From: Thiemannella venezuelensis
GTDB lineage: Bacteria > Actinomycetota > Actinomycetes > Streptosporangiales > Streptosporangiaceae
Direction: 5' to 3'
Assembly (NCBI RefSeq): GCF_014203605.1
Contig: NZ_JACHJJ010000018.1
Span: 1-64,000 of the forward strand
DNA: 64,000 nucleotides
A program made the translations under genes and the position numbers. Position 1 is the stretch's first letter. Each line of letters begins with the position of its first letter. Shown here piece after piece: positions 25,525-34,213 of this stretch. The notes beneath the pieces were generated by a model. The model did no database searches, was not told the origin of the DNA, and was given only the letters and a program-made list of their open reading frames with translations.

Positions 25525-26367
25525 ATGCTGCGCACAACGGCGTCGCGCGTGCTCGACGACGGTGACCGTGACGAGGTCATGGCGATCCTCGACGCCGACC
25601 CCGTCACCAATGTCTTCGTCGCCTCCCGGGTCCGTTCCGTCGGGCTCAATCCGGCCAGGCTCGGCGGTCAGATGTGGGGGTTCGGGCCGCGGGGCGGCCT
25701 GATCTCCCTCTGCTACGCCGGGGCCAACCTGGTCCCGGTGAACGCCGGCCCCGAGGCCGTGCACGCCTTCGCCGACCGGGCCCGCAGGCAGGGCCGCCGC
25801 TGCTCCTCGATCGTCGGCCCGGCCGACGCGGTCGAGCTGTTCTGGGAGCGGATGGAGCCCTCCTGGGGTCCGGCCCGGGCGATCCGCTGGGCGCAGCCGG
25901 TGATGGCCACCACCGCGCCCTCGCCGATCCCCGCCGACCCGCTGGTGCGGCGGGTGCGGCCCGAGGAGTTCGAGACGGTGCTCCCGGCCTGCGTGGCGAT
26001 GTTCACCGAGGAGGTGGGGGTCTCCCCGGACGCCGGGGGCGGCGGCGCGCTCTACCGGTCGCGGGTCGCCGAGCTGATCCGGATCGGCCGCGCGTACGCC
26101 AGGATCGACGACGGGAAGGTCGTCTTCAAGGCCGAGATCGGAGCCGTCACCCCGCAGGCCTGCCAGATCCAGGGCGTCTGGGTCCACCCCGACCTGCGCG
26201 GGCAGGGCCACGCGGCGGCCGGGATGGCCGCGGTGGTCAAGCACGCGCTCGACTGCTTCGCCCCGGTGGTCTCGCTGTACGTCAACGACTACAACGCCCC
26301 GGCCAGGGCCGCCTACCGCAAGGCGGGGTTCAAAGAGGTCGACACCTTCATGTCGGTGCTGTTCTAG
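25525..26367 (+). CDS. GNAT family acetyltransferase with DUF4081
   Basis: 280 residues (ATG 25525; a GTG directly before is possible). The N-terminal half has the DUF4081 look (ILDADPVTNVFVASRVRSVG, NLVPVNAG). The C-terminal GNAT core shows the acetyl-CoA loop VWVHPDLRGQGHAAAGMAAV, then LYVNDYNAPARAAYRKAGF. In many actinobacteria this gene follows ispG in the dxr-ispG locus, so its position here is ancestral apart from the inserted 3 kb. The substrate is unknown. Confidence 0.88.
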   Translation: MLRTTASRVLDDGDRDEVMAILDADPVTNVFVASRVRSVGLNPARLGGQMWGFGPRGGLISLCYAGANLVPVNAGPEAVHAFADRARRQGRRCSSIVGPADAVELFWERMEPSWGPARAIRWAQPVMATTAPSPIPADPLVRRVRPEEFETVLPACVAMFTEEVGVSPDAGGGGALYRSRVAELIRIGRAYARIDDGKVVFKAEIGAVTPQACQIQGVWVHPDLRGQGHAAAGMAAVVKHALDCFAPVVSLYVNDYNAPARAAYRKAGFKEVDTFMSVLF

Positions 26368-26392
26368 GGAGCCCGGACGGGCCGTCCCTAGA
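26363..26392. terminator. Bidirectional terminator containing both stop codons
   Basis: TCTAGGGA (26363-26370) pairs with TCCCTAGA (26385-26392), and the interior GCCC...GGGC adds more pairs. The TAG stop of the plus-strand GNAT gene and the TAG stop of the minus-strand DUF3037 gene lie one in each arm. Confidence 0.8.
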
Positions 26393-26765
26393 GCGCCCGG
26401 ACCAGCCGGGCCATGAGGCGCTCCAGCTCGGCCTCGGGGGAGTCGGTCAGGCCCGCGTGGACCGGGCCGGTCTGCACGATCGTGCTGCGCGGGGCGGTCA
26501 GCCAGCGGAACCGGCTGCCGAGCGGCTCCTGCGCCAGCGGGCCCGCCTCCTCGGTGCAGGAGAGCCGGTAGGCGCCGAGCGCGTGCCGCACCCCGTCGAC
26601 GTCGGCGCGGGCGTCCAGGGCGCGCAGCCGCGCCTCGTCCAGCTCCACCCGGGCGCACAGGTAGTCGCGCGGCTGGCAGTAGAGCAGGATGCCCGCGTTG
26701 ATCAGCTCACCGCGCTCGACGCGGGGGACGACCCGGATGACGGCGTACTCGTAGACGTCTCTCAT
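26388..26765 (-). CDS. DUF3037 domain protein
   Basis: 125 residues. The start at 26765 overlaps the stop of the preceding HipA-like gene by four bases (ATGA), implying translational coupling. The sequence begins MRDVYEYAVIRVVPRVERGE then LINAGILLYC, typical of DUF3037, a family found next to HipA-like kinases. Its biochemical role is not established. Being coupled one-to-one, the two products probably act together. Confidence 0.85.
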   Translation of the reverse strand: MRDVYEYAVIRVVPRVERGELINAGILLYCQPRDYLCARVELDEARLRALDARADVDGVRHALGAYRLSCTEEAGPLAQEPLGSRFRWLTAPRSTIVQTGPVHAGLTDSPEAELERLMARLVRAL

Positions 26766-27580
26766 CGGGTGCCCCTCCAGAACGCGCCGACCGAGCCGGA
26801 CCTCTTCTCCTCCCGCGGGGCGGGCGCGCCGGTGCCGGGCTCCGGGAGCCAGGCGCGGGGTCCCCGGGCGCGGGCGAGCAGGTGCTCGGCGTAGGCCCGC
26901 CGTACGGCCTGCGCGCCGTCGAACCCCGGCTCGTCCGCCAGCCACTCCCCGGGCACCTCGGCCAGCACCTCGTCGAGGAGCCCCGGGGTGATCCGCTCGC
27001 CCAGTTCGGCGTCGGCCTCGCCCATCGCGGTGGCGAAGGGGGCCAGGACGTGGTCGCCGGCGTCGAAGCCGCGCTGCGGGTCGGCGGTGCGCCAGTTGTG
27101 GTGGAACCAGAGGGCGGCGCCATGGTCGATCAGCCAGACGTCGCCGTGCCAGAGCAGCAGGTTGGGGTTGCGCCAGCTCCGGTCGACGTTGTGGACCAGG
27201 GCGTCGAACCAGAGCAGGCGGGAGGCGAAGGCGGGGTCGGGCGGCCAGGCGAGCGGCTCGAAGCCGAGCGCGCCGGGCAGGAAGTCGACGGCGAGGTTGC
27301 GTCCGGCGCTGGCCTTGAGCAGGTCCTGGATCTCCTCGTCGGGCTCGCGGGCGCCGAGCTGCGGATCGACCTCGACCACCTTCAGCTCCGGGGTGCGGAA
27401 CCCGAGCCGCCTGGCCAGCTCGGCGCAGACGACCTCCGCGACGAGCACCCGGCGGCCCTGCCCTGCGCCCCGGAACTTCACGGCGTAGGTGCCGAGGTCG
27501 TCGGCCTCCATCACGCCCGGGAGCGACCCGCCCTCGCGCAGCGGCGTGACGTAGCGGGTCGCCGTGATCTCTTCCAGCAC
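26762..27580 (-). CDS. HipA-like kinase family protein
   Basis: 272 residues of the HipA/phosphatidylinositol-kinase-like fold. ATP-site features include YAVKFRGAGQG (lysine strand), WFDALVHNVDRSWRNPNLLLW (the D...N catalytic segment) and VWLIDHGAAL (metal-binding Asp). It is smaller than the toxin HipA (about 440 residues) and lacks an obvious N-terminal subdomain, as is normal for this group. No HipB-like HTH protein is adjacent; DUF3037 is the partner. It could be a protein or small-molecule kinase, and toxin activity should not be assumed. Confidence 0.8.
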   Translation of the reverse strand: MLEEITATRYVTPLREGGSLPGVMEADDLGTYAVKFRGAGQGRRVLVAEVVCAELARRLGFRTPELKVVEVDPQLGAREPDEEIQDLLKASAGRNLAVDFLPGALGFEPLAWPPDPAFASRLLWFDALVHNVDRSWRNPNLLLWHGDVWLIDHGAALWFHHNWRTADPQRGFDAGDHVLAPFATAMGEADAELGERITPGLLDEVLAEVPGEWLADEPGFDGAQAVRRAYAEHLLARARGPRAWLPEPGTGAPAPREEKRSGSVGAFWRGTR

Positions 27581-27615
27581 CCGGTCAGGCTACCGGCTCG
27601 CCCGGGCGCGGCCCG

Positions 27616-28032
27616 TCAGCCGGTGCCGATGCGGCCCGCCTCCCGCTCCAGGTTGTCCAGGAGCCGCTCCAGCACGGCGTCGTGCTGCCAGCGGATGAGC
27701 ACCGGCCACAGCAGCCGGAACAGCCCCGTGGTGCGGCCCTTGATCTCGTGCCGGACGAGGGTGCCGCCCTCGGCGGGGTGGAGCGTGAAGCCGTGCCCGC
27801 CGGTCATCTCCCTGGTGTCGAACCAGAGCCGGCGGCAGGGCTCGACGGCGCCGACGCGGTAGCGCATCGGGTCGTGCTCGACGGGGGCGCCGGGCCGGAC
27901 GCCCTCGGGGAGGCGGAAACGGCCCTTCTCCTGAGGCCAGAGCGGGTCTCCCGGGCCGCCGATGTTCATGAGCAGCTCCCAGACCCGCTCGGGAGACGCG
28001 GGGACGACGCGTTCGTGCACGTTGTAGACCAC
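27616..28032 (-). CDS. SRPBCC/START-like ligand-binding protein
   Basis: 138 residues. GTG 28032 follows GGAGG, which itself overlaps an operator. The fold is suggested by YNVHERVVPASPERVWELLM at the N terminus and WQHDAVLERLLDNLEREA at the C-terminal helix, as in polyketide-cyclase/SRPBCC proteins that bind hydrophobic ligands. It diverges from a TetR gene, with three matching palindromes in between, so it is probably repressed by that protein and induced by a small ligand. Confidence 0.82.
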   Translation of the reverse strand: MVYNVHERVVPASPERVWELLMNIGGPGDPLWPQEKGRFRLPEGVRPGAPVEHDPMRYRVGAVEPCRRLWFDTREMTGGHGFTLHPAEGGTLVRHEIKGRTTGLFRLLWPVLIRWQHDAVLERLLDNLEREAGRIGTG

Positions 28033-28041
28033 GGGCCACCT

Positions 28042-28176
28042 CCATACGGTTGCGTATGGTTTTACTGTACGCCTGCGTATGGAAGGGTGGCTGAGGGGGG
28101 TCCGGCCGGGCGCCCGCCGCCGGAGACGCGGAAGGCGGACCGGGCGCGTGCGGTCCTGCCGTACGCCCGCGTATGG
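28042..28176. promoter_or_regulatory. Three CGTATGG palindromic operators (SRPBCC/TetR)
   Basis: 18-bp sites CCATACG-N4-CGTATGG at 28042-28059, CTGTACG-N4-CGTATGG at 28065-28082 (23 bp on) and CCGTACG-N4-CGTATGG at 28159-28176. The first overlaps the ribosome site of the SRPBCC gene and the third lies 12 bp ahead of the TetR start. They are the likely binding sites of the TetR protein for itself and its neighbour. Confidence 0.8.
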
Positions 28177-28188
28177 AAAACTGGCCCG

Positions 28189-28731
28189 GTGGGACGGTTG
28201 AGCGCGGAGGACTGGGCGAGGGCGGCGCTGGAGGCGCTGGCCGAGGGAGGCCTGGCGGCGGTGGCGGTGGAGCCGGTGGCGGTACGGCTCGGCACCACGA
28301 AGGGCAGTTTCTACTGGCACTTCGCCAACCGCAGGTCGCTGATCGAGGCCGCGCTCGCGCTCTGGGAGGCCGGCACCGAGGAGATCATCGCCGGGCTGCT
28401 GGAGGTCCCCGACCCGGTCCTGCGCATGCGGACGCTGCTGGAGTTCGCCTTCGGCGACCCGGTGGACGCCAAGGTCGCCTTCCAGCTGATCAGCGCGGCC
28501 GACGACCCGCTCGCCGCGGAGACGGCCCGCCGGGTGAGCGCGCGGCGGTTGGAGTTCATGGGGGCGACGCTGGAGGAGGCCGGGCAGCCGCCCGGCCTCG
28601 CCCGGGGGCGGGCCGTCGTGGGCTACGGCGTCTACCTCGGGATGGCGGCCCTGCACCGGGTCGGCGCCGTCGACGAGTCGATCGGCGACTTCATGGACCT
28701 GGCCCTGTCGGAGATGGGCCTGGCCGACTAG
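28189..28731 (+). CDS. TetR family repressor
   Basis: 180 residues from GTG 28189. The HTH is at about 4-50 (SAEDWARAALEALAEGG, then VAVRLGTTKGSFYWHFANRR). The C-terminal domain is short and Ala/Leu-rich. It is divergent from the SRPBCC gene, with three palindromic operators between, so it very likely represses both. The ligand is unknown. Confidence 0.87.
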   Translation: MGRLSAEDWARAALEALAEGGLAAVAVEPVAVRLGTTKGSFYWHFANRRSLIEAALALWEAGTEEIIAGLLEVPDPVLRMRTLLEFAFGDPVDAKVAFQLISAADDPLAAETARRVSARRLEFMGATLEEAGQPPGLARGRAVVGYGVYLGMAALHRVGAVDESIGDFMDLALSEMGLAD

Positions 28732-28886
28732 CCGCAGGTCATCGCGGCGGAGCGGGTAGCCTACCGGCGGACCCGGCAGCGCAGGCCGGAGCCGGGCCCG
28801 CCGGCCGGGAGGCCGGCGTCTCGCGTGCCGCGGTCGCGGGGTTCGCCCCGGGCCAGGCGGCTCATCCATGGACAGGGGCGTGAACG

Positions 28887-31040
28887 GTGGACGGGTCGAC
28901 GGCGGGCGGCGGATGCGGGACCGGCCCGGAGGACGGGGCCGTCCCGCCCGCCCGGACCCCCGGGGCAGGCGGGCGGGGAGGGGCGCAGGAGCCGGGCGTC
29001 GCCTTCGACCAGCTGCTCGCCGCGGCCCTCAACGGGCTCACCGGCTTCAGAACGCAGTGGGGCGGGCCGGTCTTCGGCGTCGCGGAGCAGTTGCAGGCGA
29101 TCGGCCGGGAGCTGCGGTCCCCCTCCGGGACGGGGGGTCCCGGCGCGGGGCCCCGGCTCCATCTCGACGGGCCGCGGCTCTCCCGCGGCCTGCTGGACTG
29201 GGAACCGCTGCTCGACCGGTGCGCCGCGGTGGCCTACCGGGCGGCGTCGCCGGCCTTCGACCCGGACTACGCCGCCGCGCTGCACCGGCTGCTCCGCGAG
29301 CTCGACGCCCTCGGGCTCGCCACCGCCGACCCCGCCGCATGGCTCCGCCTGTCGCTGCACCTCGGCGAGGCCCGGCTCGGGGCCGCCGGGGGAGCGCCGG
29401 GGGACGGCTCCTGGCTCGGGCTGCTCCCGCTGGACGGCGGCGCCTTCGTCGCCGTCGTGGACACCCGGCCGGACGCGACCGGCCGCCGGTTCACCGCGCT
29501 CTTCCACGACCCGGCCGGCCGCTTCGACGTCCCCCACCCCTACACGGAGCTCTCCCGCGGCCCCGTCGGCGAGGGCCGGGAGACCGGCTGGCTCGCGGAG
29601 TTCCTGGCCGAGCACGCGGAACGCGGCCCGGCGCCCTGGCGGCCGGAGGCGGCCGAGGAGTTCGCCCGCCTCACCGGCGTGACCCCGACGGCCGCCCGGC
29701 TGGTCGTGGCGGGCATGCCGCACGTGGACAGCCACGGGCGCGGCTTCCTGCCGGGCGAGGCGCAGGCCGCGTTCGGGATCAAGGCCGCGCACGCCGCGCA
29801 CGCGGCCGTCGCCCGCGACGAGCTGCGCAAGCTGGACCACGGGGTCCGCAGGGAGATCGTCGCGGCGCTGCTGCCCGGGCGGCCGGCGGCGCTGTGGACG
29901 GACGGGCCGGACGCCGCGGCCGCCGCGCGCGTCTGGAACGCCAGGGTGGGGCGGCGGCCCGCCGTTCCCGAAGGGCTCGTCTCGGAGGCGGTCCGCGCGG
30001 TGCGGACCGCCTGGGAACCGGCACGGGCGCTGCCGGCGCTGCTCGACCCGGCCGGGGCCCCGGAGCTGAGCGCGGACCTGCGCTGGAAGGCGGTCGGCGG
30101 CCACGTCGTCCCGGCCGACGAGCACGCCGCCGGGTTCACCCGGCACACGCTGGTCGGGGCCGTCGCCCTGACGGCCTGGCTCGCCCACCGCCTGCCCGCC
30201 GGCGACCCGGTGCGGGCGGCGCTGCCCGCGGCGCTGGCCGCGGTCCGGGAGCGGCTGGCCGCCCCCGGCGCCGCGCTCTCCCTGGGCTGCCACTTCAACC
30301 GGACGGCGTTCCGCGACGCCGCCGGGGCTCCGGCGGAGACGGGCGACGGCTGGGAGCGCCACGGCGCTCTGGTCATGCCCACCCAGGGCGGCGACTGGGT
30401 GGTCCCGGCCATCCGGGTGGACCTGCTGGACGCCCTCGGCGCGTCGCACCTGAGCGTCCTGCGGACGATGGGCGGGGGCTCCTGGGAGCTGCTGCCGGAG
30501 GCGATGGCGCTGCGCCTGGCCCGTGACCCGCGCTTGGAGGCTCTCCTCGCCGAGCCCGGGGACCCCGCGGCGGGGGAGCGGGCGGCCGACGGCACCTGGT
30601 GGCCGCAGGACCCCGCCCGCTCCGTGCCGGAGCTGGTCGCGGAGGCGGCGGAGGAGAACGGCCTCGGCCGGGACGCGGCCGCGCTCTACCTGGCGCTGCT
30701 GGCGATGCCCGACCCCACCGACCGGAACGTCGCCCGGTGGACCGGCTGGAAACCCGCCCGGTTCAAGGCCGCACGGGCCGAGCTGGCCGGCACCGGCCTG
30801 GTGGTCGAGGAGCGCCGCGTCCGCGCGGGCCGCTCGCTCTTCCTGCCCGGCGACTGGGCCGACCCCGGCGCCCCGCAGCACCCGAAGGCGCACCTGCCGC
30901 TGGAGGAGTGGAAGCTCCCCCTGCTCGACCTGGTCCGCAACCGGACGGCGCAGCTCAGCGTGATCGTCCCCGCGGAGCCGGCCGCCGCCCTCTACGCCAG
31001 GGCGTGGCGGCGGGTCCGCGACGGCGACCGCCCCCGGTGA
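28887..31040 (+). CDS. Large protein of unknown function with a C-terminal winged-helix-like region
   Basis: 717 residues from GTG 28887. I do not recognise a named family. A Gly/Ala/Pro-rich N terminus (about 1-35) is followed by a mainly helical protein. Distinct segments include a GALVMPTQGGDWVVPAIRV strand region near 490-510 and, near 590-650, ALYLALLAMPDPTDRNVARW, TGWKPARFKAARAELAGTGL and VVEERRVRAGRSLFLP, which resembles a winged-helix DNA-binding unit. No signal peptide or membrane segment is seen. Its stop lies only four bases from the stop of a convergent monooxygenase gene. A DNA-binding or ATPase-partner role is possible but unproven. Confidence 0.7.
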   Translation: MDGSTAGGGCGTGPEDGAVPPARTPGAGGRGGAQEPGVAFDQLLAAALNGLTGFRTQWGGPVFGVAEQLQAIGRELRSPSGTGGPGAGPRLHLDGPRLSRGLLDWEPLLDRCAAVAYRAASPAFDPDYAAALHRLLRELDALGLATADPAAWLRLSLHLGEARLGAAGGAPGDGSWLGLLPLDGGAFVAVVDTRPDATGRRFTALFHDPAGRFDVPHPYTELSRGPVGEGRETGWLAEFLAEHAERGPAPWRPEAAEEFARLTGVTPTAARLVVAGMPHVDSHGRGFLPGEAQAAFGIKAAHAAHAAVARDELRKLDHGVRREIVAALLPGRPAALWTDGPDAAAAARVWNARVGRRPAVPEGLVSEAVRAVRTAWEPARALPALLDPAGAPELSADLRWKAVGGHVVPADEHAAGFTRHTLVGAVALTAWLAHRLPAGDPVRAALPAALAAVRERLAAPGAALSLGCHFNRTAFRDAAGAPAETGDGWERHGALVMPTQGGDWVVPAIRVDLLDALGASHLSVLRTMGGGSWELLPEAMALRLARDPRLEALLAEPGDPAAGERAADGTWWPQDPARSVPELVAEAAEENGLGRDAAALYLALLAMPDPTDRNVARWTGWKPARFKAARAELAGTGLVVEERRVRAGRSLFLPGDWADPGAPQHPKAHLPLEEWKLPLLDLVRNRTAQLSVIVPAEPAAALYARAWRRVRDGDRPR

Positions 31041-31044
31041 GGGC

Positions 31045-31926
31045 TCACATCTTCGCGATGACCTCCTCGGCGAAGCGCTCGATGGTGGCGATCTTCAGTT
31101 CGAGGGTGTCGCCGTGCTCCGCCTTCTCCTCGGGGGTGGCCAGCCACCAGGGCGCGGCCATCGTCCCGGTGACGCCCTTGTCCGCGAAGCGGCGGTAGGC
31201 GTCCGCGTCGGGCATGACGGCGAGCGGGGCGATGATCTGCAGGGCGTCGCCCGGCCTGCCGTACTCCTTCAGGTAGCGCCGGAGGTCGGCGAGCACCGCG
31301 TCCAGTCGCTCCTCGGTGTAGATGCGGTTGCCGATCCAGCCGTCGCCGAGCCGGGCCGCGCGGCGCAGCGCCGCCTCGCTGTCACCGCCGACGAAGAACG
31401 GCACGGGCTCGGCGGGGACGGGGGAGATCGAGAGCGGGCCGTGGTCGAAGTGCACGCCGTGGTGCTCGACGGTCCCGCCCGCCCACAGCGCGCGCAGCGC
31501 CGGGATCATCTCGTCCAGCCGCCGGCCCCGGGTGTGGAAGTCCTGGCCGGTCTGGACGAACTCCTCCTTGCACCAGCCGACCCCGACGCCGAACGTGACC
31601 CGGTCCCCGGACAGCACCGCGGCCGTGGAGACCTGCTTGGCGACGGTGAACAGGTCCCGGGCGGGGGCGACGTAGACGTTGGGCGCGAAGCGCAGCGTCG
31701 AGGTGACCGCGGCCATCGCGCCGATCGTCACCCACACGTCGGGCCAGTGGGTCTCCGCGTTCCAGCGGGGGGCGCCGGTCTTCGAGTAGGGGTAGGGGGA
31801 GTCGAAGTCGGCGTAGAAGATGTGGTCCGAGAGCGTGAGGGTGTGGATGCCGCACCGCTCGGAGGTCTTCGCCAGCTCCGTGAACTGGTCGGTCGGGACG
31901 AACGACGCCCCCAGCCAGAACTGCAC
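31045..31926 (-). CDS. LLM class F420-dependent oxidoreductase (A)
   Basis: 293 residues of the luciferase-like monooxygenase family: MQFWLGASFVPTDQF, TLTLSDHIFYADF, LRFAPNVYVAPARD, VTFGVGVGWCKEEFVQTG, and VPFFVGGDSEAALRRAARLG. Actinobacterial members of this type usually use coenzyme F420. It is the last gene of a three-gene minus-strand operon (hydrolase, flavin/F420 monooxygenase, this gene), 15 bp after the preceding gene. The operon promoter carries one copy of the shared 20-bp catabolic operator. The substrate is unknown. Confidence 0.87.
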   Translation of the reverse strand: MQFWLGASFVPTDQFTELAKTSERCGIHTLTLSDHIFYADFDSPYPYSKTGAPRWNAETHWPDVWVTIGAMAAVTSTLRFAPNVYVAPARDLFTVAKQVSTAAVLSGDRVTFGVGVGWCKEEFVQTGQDFHTRGRRLDEMIPALRALWAGGTVEHHGVHFDHGPLSISPVPAEPVPFFVGGDSEAALRRAARLGDGWIGNRIYTEERLDAVLADLRRYLKEYGRPGDALQIIAPLAVMPDADAYRRFADKGVTGTMAAPWWLATPEEKAEHGDTLELKIATIERFAEEVIAKM

Positions 31927-31941
31927 AGGTCCTCCGGGGTG

Positions 31942-33192
31942 TCAGTCGGCGAACTCGGGGATGACCTTGGTGGCGAACAGCTCCAGGTTGCGCTTGACCG
32001 TGTCGAGCGGGAGCACGCCCTGCTGGCCCTGCATGAACAGGCCGAACCACTCCAGGTCGGGCATGCGGTCGAGCATGCGCTGGATGCCGCGCTTGACGTC
32101 GTCGGGACCGCCCAGCAGGGCCATCTCGACCTCGTTCATGCGCTTGTAGTCGCCCTTCTCCGGGCTGATCGGCTTGTGCTTGTCGTCCTCCTGCTTGCGC
32201 AGGACCTCCAGGTAGCCGAAGGGCCCGAAGAAGGAGGCGAAGTCCTTCTGCATGCCCTTGCCGTAGGTGGCGATGGCCTCCTCGCGGGTGTCGGCCATAC
32301 CGACGATCTTGAGGATGCCGGTGTGCTCGCCCAGCTTGTAGTCCCGGCCGCACTTGGCCGACTCCTCCTGGTAGAGCCTGGCCTTGGCGGCGTGCTCGTC
32401 CGGGTTCGGGGTGAACATCCACGGCAGGATGTCCTCCTGGGCGGCCCGGATCACCGAGCGGTCGGAGATGGTGAACGGCTGCCACAGCTCCGGGTACGGG
32501 TTCTGGTACGGCTTGGGCCCGACCGAGACGGCGTGGATGCGGCCCTGGTCGTCCACCTCGCCGGGGGCGCCGAACTTCTTCGTCCACTCCAGCGCCGGCC
32601 AGCCCTCGATCCCCTCGTACGGCGAGGGCACCTCGTAGTCCAGTACGTCGGACCTGTAGCGCAGCGTCTCCTGGGTCCACGCCATCTTCATGATCTTCAG
32701 CACCTCGCCGAAGACGTCGAAGTTGCGGGTGTCGGATGTCGAGCCGTCGGAGCGGGCGGCGGCGGCGTGCCAGCGCTGGCCGAGCACGTTCATCCACCGG
32801 TTCTGGTAGCCGCGGGCCACGCCCAGCCGGAGCCGGCCCTTGCTGAAGTGGTCCAGCAGCGCCACGTCCTCCGCCGCGCGGATGGGGTCCCAGGCGGGCA
32901 GCACGATGCCCAGCGGGGCCAGCAGGATGCGCTCGGTCCTGGCGGCCAGGTCGGTCAGGAACATCAGCGGGTTGACGGAGAACTCGAAGCCCTCGGAGTG
33001 GAAGTGGTGCTCGGTCATCATCAGCGCGTCGAAGCCGATCTGGTCGGCGTGCACCGCGATCTCCCGGACCTCGTGCAGCAGCGCCTGGTAGGACTCGACG
33101 TCACGTCCGATCGGCCGCTTGGCGACGGCGTTCTCCTCCTGGGAGTATCCCGATCCGGGAATCTGCGGGTTGAGGAATATCGAGAACTTCAC
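31942..33192 (-). CDS. Luciferase-like monooxygenase (bacterial luciferase type)
   Basis: 416 residues. The GTG 33192 start has AAGGAG nine bases upstream and overlaps the stop of the hydrolase gene (GTGA), so the two are coupled. The sequence has KFSIFLNPQIPG, ALMMTEHHFHSEGFEFSVNP, APLGIVLPAWDPIRAAEDVA and LRLGVARGYQNRW. It is longer than the neighbouring LLM proteins, with an insert around 170-260, and is typical of flavin-dependent luciferase-family enzymes acting on ketones or long-chain substrates. With the adjoining hydrolase it could oxygenate a ketone to an ester that is then cleaved; that order is inference. Confidence 0.85.
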   Translation of the reverse strand: MKFSIFLNPQIPGSGYSQEENAVAKRPIGRDVESYQALLHEVREIAVHADQIGFDALMMTEHHFHSEGFEFSVNPLMFLTDLAARTERILLAPLGIVLPAWDPIRAAEDVALLDHFSKGRLRLGVARGYQNRWMNVLGQRWHAAAARSDGSTSDTRNFDVFGEVLKIMKMAWTQETLRYRSDVLDYEVPSPYEGIEGWPALEWTKKFGAPGEVDDQGRIHAVSVGPKPYQNPYPELWQPFTISDRSVIRAAQEDILPWMFTPNPDEHAAKARLYQEESAKCGRDYKLGEHTGILKIVGMADTREEAIATYGKGMQKDFASFFGPFGYLEVLRKQEDDKHKPISPEKGDYKRMNEVEMALLGGPDDVKRGIQRMLDRMPDLEWFGLFMQGQQGVLPLDTVKRNLELFATKVIPEFAD

Positions 33193-34028
33193 GACGACAG
33201 ACTCCTTAGCCAGTTGGTGACGACGAGCAGGAACTCCGCGGGGCGTTCCTCGTGCAGCCGGTGGCTGCTGCCCTCCCAGACGACGACCTTCGAGCGCGGG
33301 TCCTTGAGCAGGCCCGCCTCCCAGGCCGCCTGGGCCGGGTCGAACCAGAAGGTCAGCACCGGGCACTCCCGGCGCGACAGGTAGGCGTCGGAGTTGTGCC
33401 GGACCCCGAGCGCGTCCGGGCCGCCGAACATCGCCTCGAACGCCTGGAGCAGCACGTGCGGGGGCGTGCCGAGCACCCGCCGCCGGTGCCACTCGCGCAG
33501 CCACTCGGGGGTCGCCCGGTTCGAGGTCCACCGGTCGTTGGCCAGGGACACGGCCAGCGGGTCCTCGCGCATGCGCTCGATCATCGAGGGGAAGGCGTCG
33601 GCCACCGGGCCCGCGAAGCCGTACCCCGGATCGACCGCGACCAGCGCGTCGACCAGCGAGGGGTGCTCCACGGCCAGGTGGGAGACGATCTGGGCGCCCA
33701 TCGAGTGGCCGACCGCGACGCACGACCCGATCCCCAGCTCCGCGCAGAGGCGGGCCAGGTCGCCGGCCATCGCGCGGGGGGTGTTGCCGGTCTCCGGCGC
33801 GGAGGAGTAGCCGTGCCCGCGCATGTCGGCGGCGATCACGCGGTGGTGCCGTGCCAGGGCCGGGATGTGCTGGACCCACTCGTGGGAGTCCGACCCCAGG
33901 CCGTGGACGAGCAGCAGCGCCGTCTCCCCCGGGCCGCCGTCTCCCGGATGGCCGTCTCCCGGGCCGCCGTCTCCCGGGCCGTCGTCGGTGTGGAACAGCC
34001 GCACGTCGCCTAAGTCCGTGAACGCCAT
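33189..34028 (-). CDS. Alpha/beta hydrolase
   Basis: 279 residues from ATG 34028 (GAAGGG upstream). It has the usual LLLVHGLGSDSHEW oxyanion region, VIAADMRGHGYS, the nucleophile elbow VGHSMGAQ and the base in EGSSHRLHEERP. Near the N terminus a 15-bp DNA repeat encodes a PGDGG-rich loop. First gene of the operon with two luciferase-like monooxygenases. It likely hydrolyses an ester or lactone intermediate. Confidence 0.87.
   Translation of the reverse strand: MAFTDLGDVRLFHTDDGPGDGGPGDGHPGDGGPGETALLLVHGLGSDSHEWVQHIPALARHHRVIAADMRGHGYSSAPETGNTPRAMAGDLARLCAELGIGSCVAVGHSMGAQIVSHLAVEHPSLVDALVAVDPGYGFAGPVADAFPSMIERMREDPLAVSLANDRWTSNRATPEWLREWHRRRVLGTPPHVLLQAFEAMFGGPDALGVRHNSDAYLSRRECPVLTFWFDPAQAAWEAGLLKDPRSKVVVWEGSSHRLHEERPAEFLLVVTNWLRSLSS
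33920..33980 (-). repeat. 15-bp tandem repeat in hydrolase gene
   Basis: About four copies of a CCGTCTCCCGGG-like unit inside the coding region, producing repeated GDGGP residues in an N-terminal loop. Confidence 0.7.
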
Positions 34029-34149
34029 GAGCGCCCTTCCGTGAGGATCGCCGTGCCCGTCGGGGCGACCCGGCTCCCGGCTCACGTCGCGGACGCCTCG
34101 TCCGTCGTCCTCGTCGTCCGCGACGTGAGCACGCTACCCTAGGAATGAT

Positions 34150-34169
34150 AACCGAGCAATCGCTTGGTT
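34150..34169. promoter_or_regulatory. Shared catabolic operator, site S1
   Basis: AACCGAGCAATCGCTTGGTT, near-perfect 20-bp palindrome between the divergent hydrolase/LLM operon (start 34028) and the LLM gene starting at 34214. Same motif as at 41357, 41447, 48754, 59923 and 61880. Confidence 0.85.
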
Positions 34170-34213
34170 TACCAAACGGGTCCGCGCGGACCGCCTGAGA
34201 ACCGGAGGTCGCC

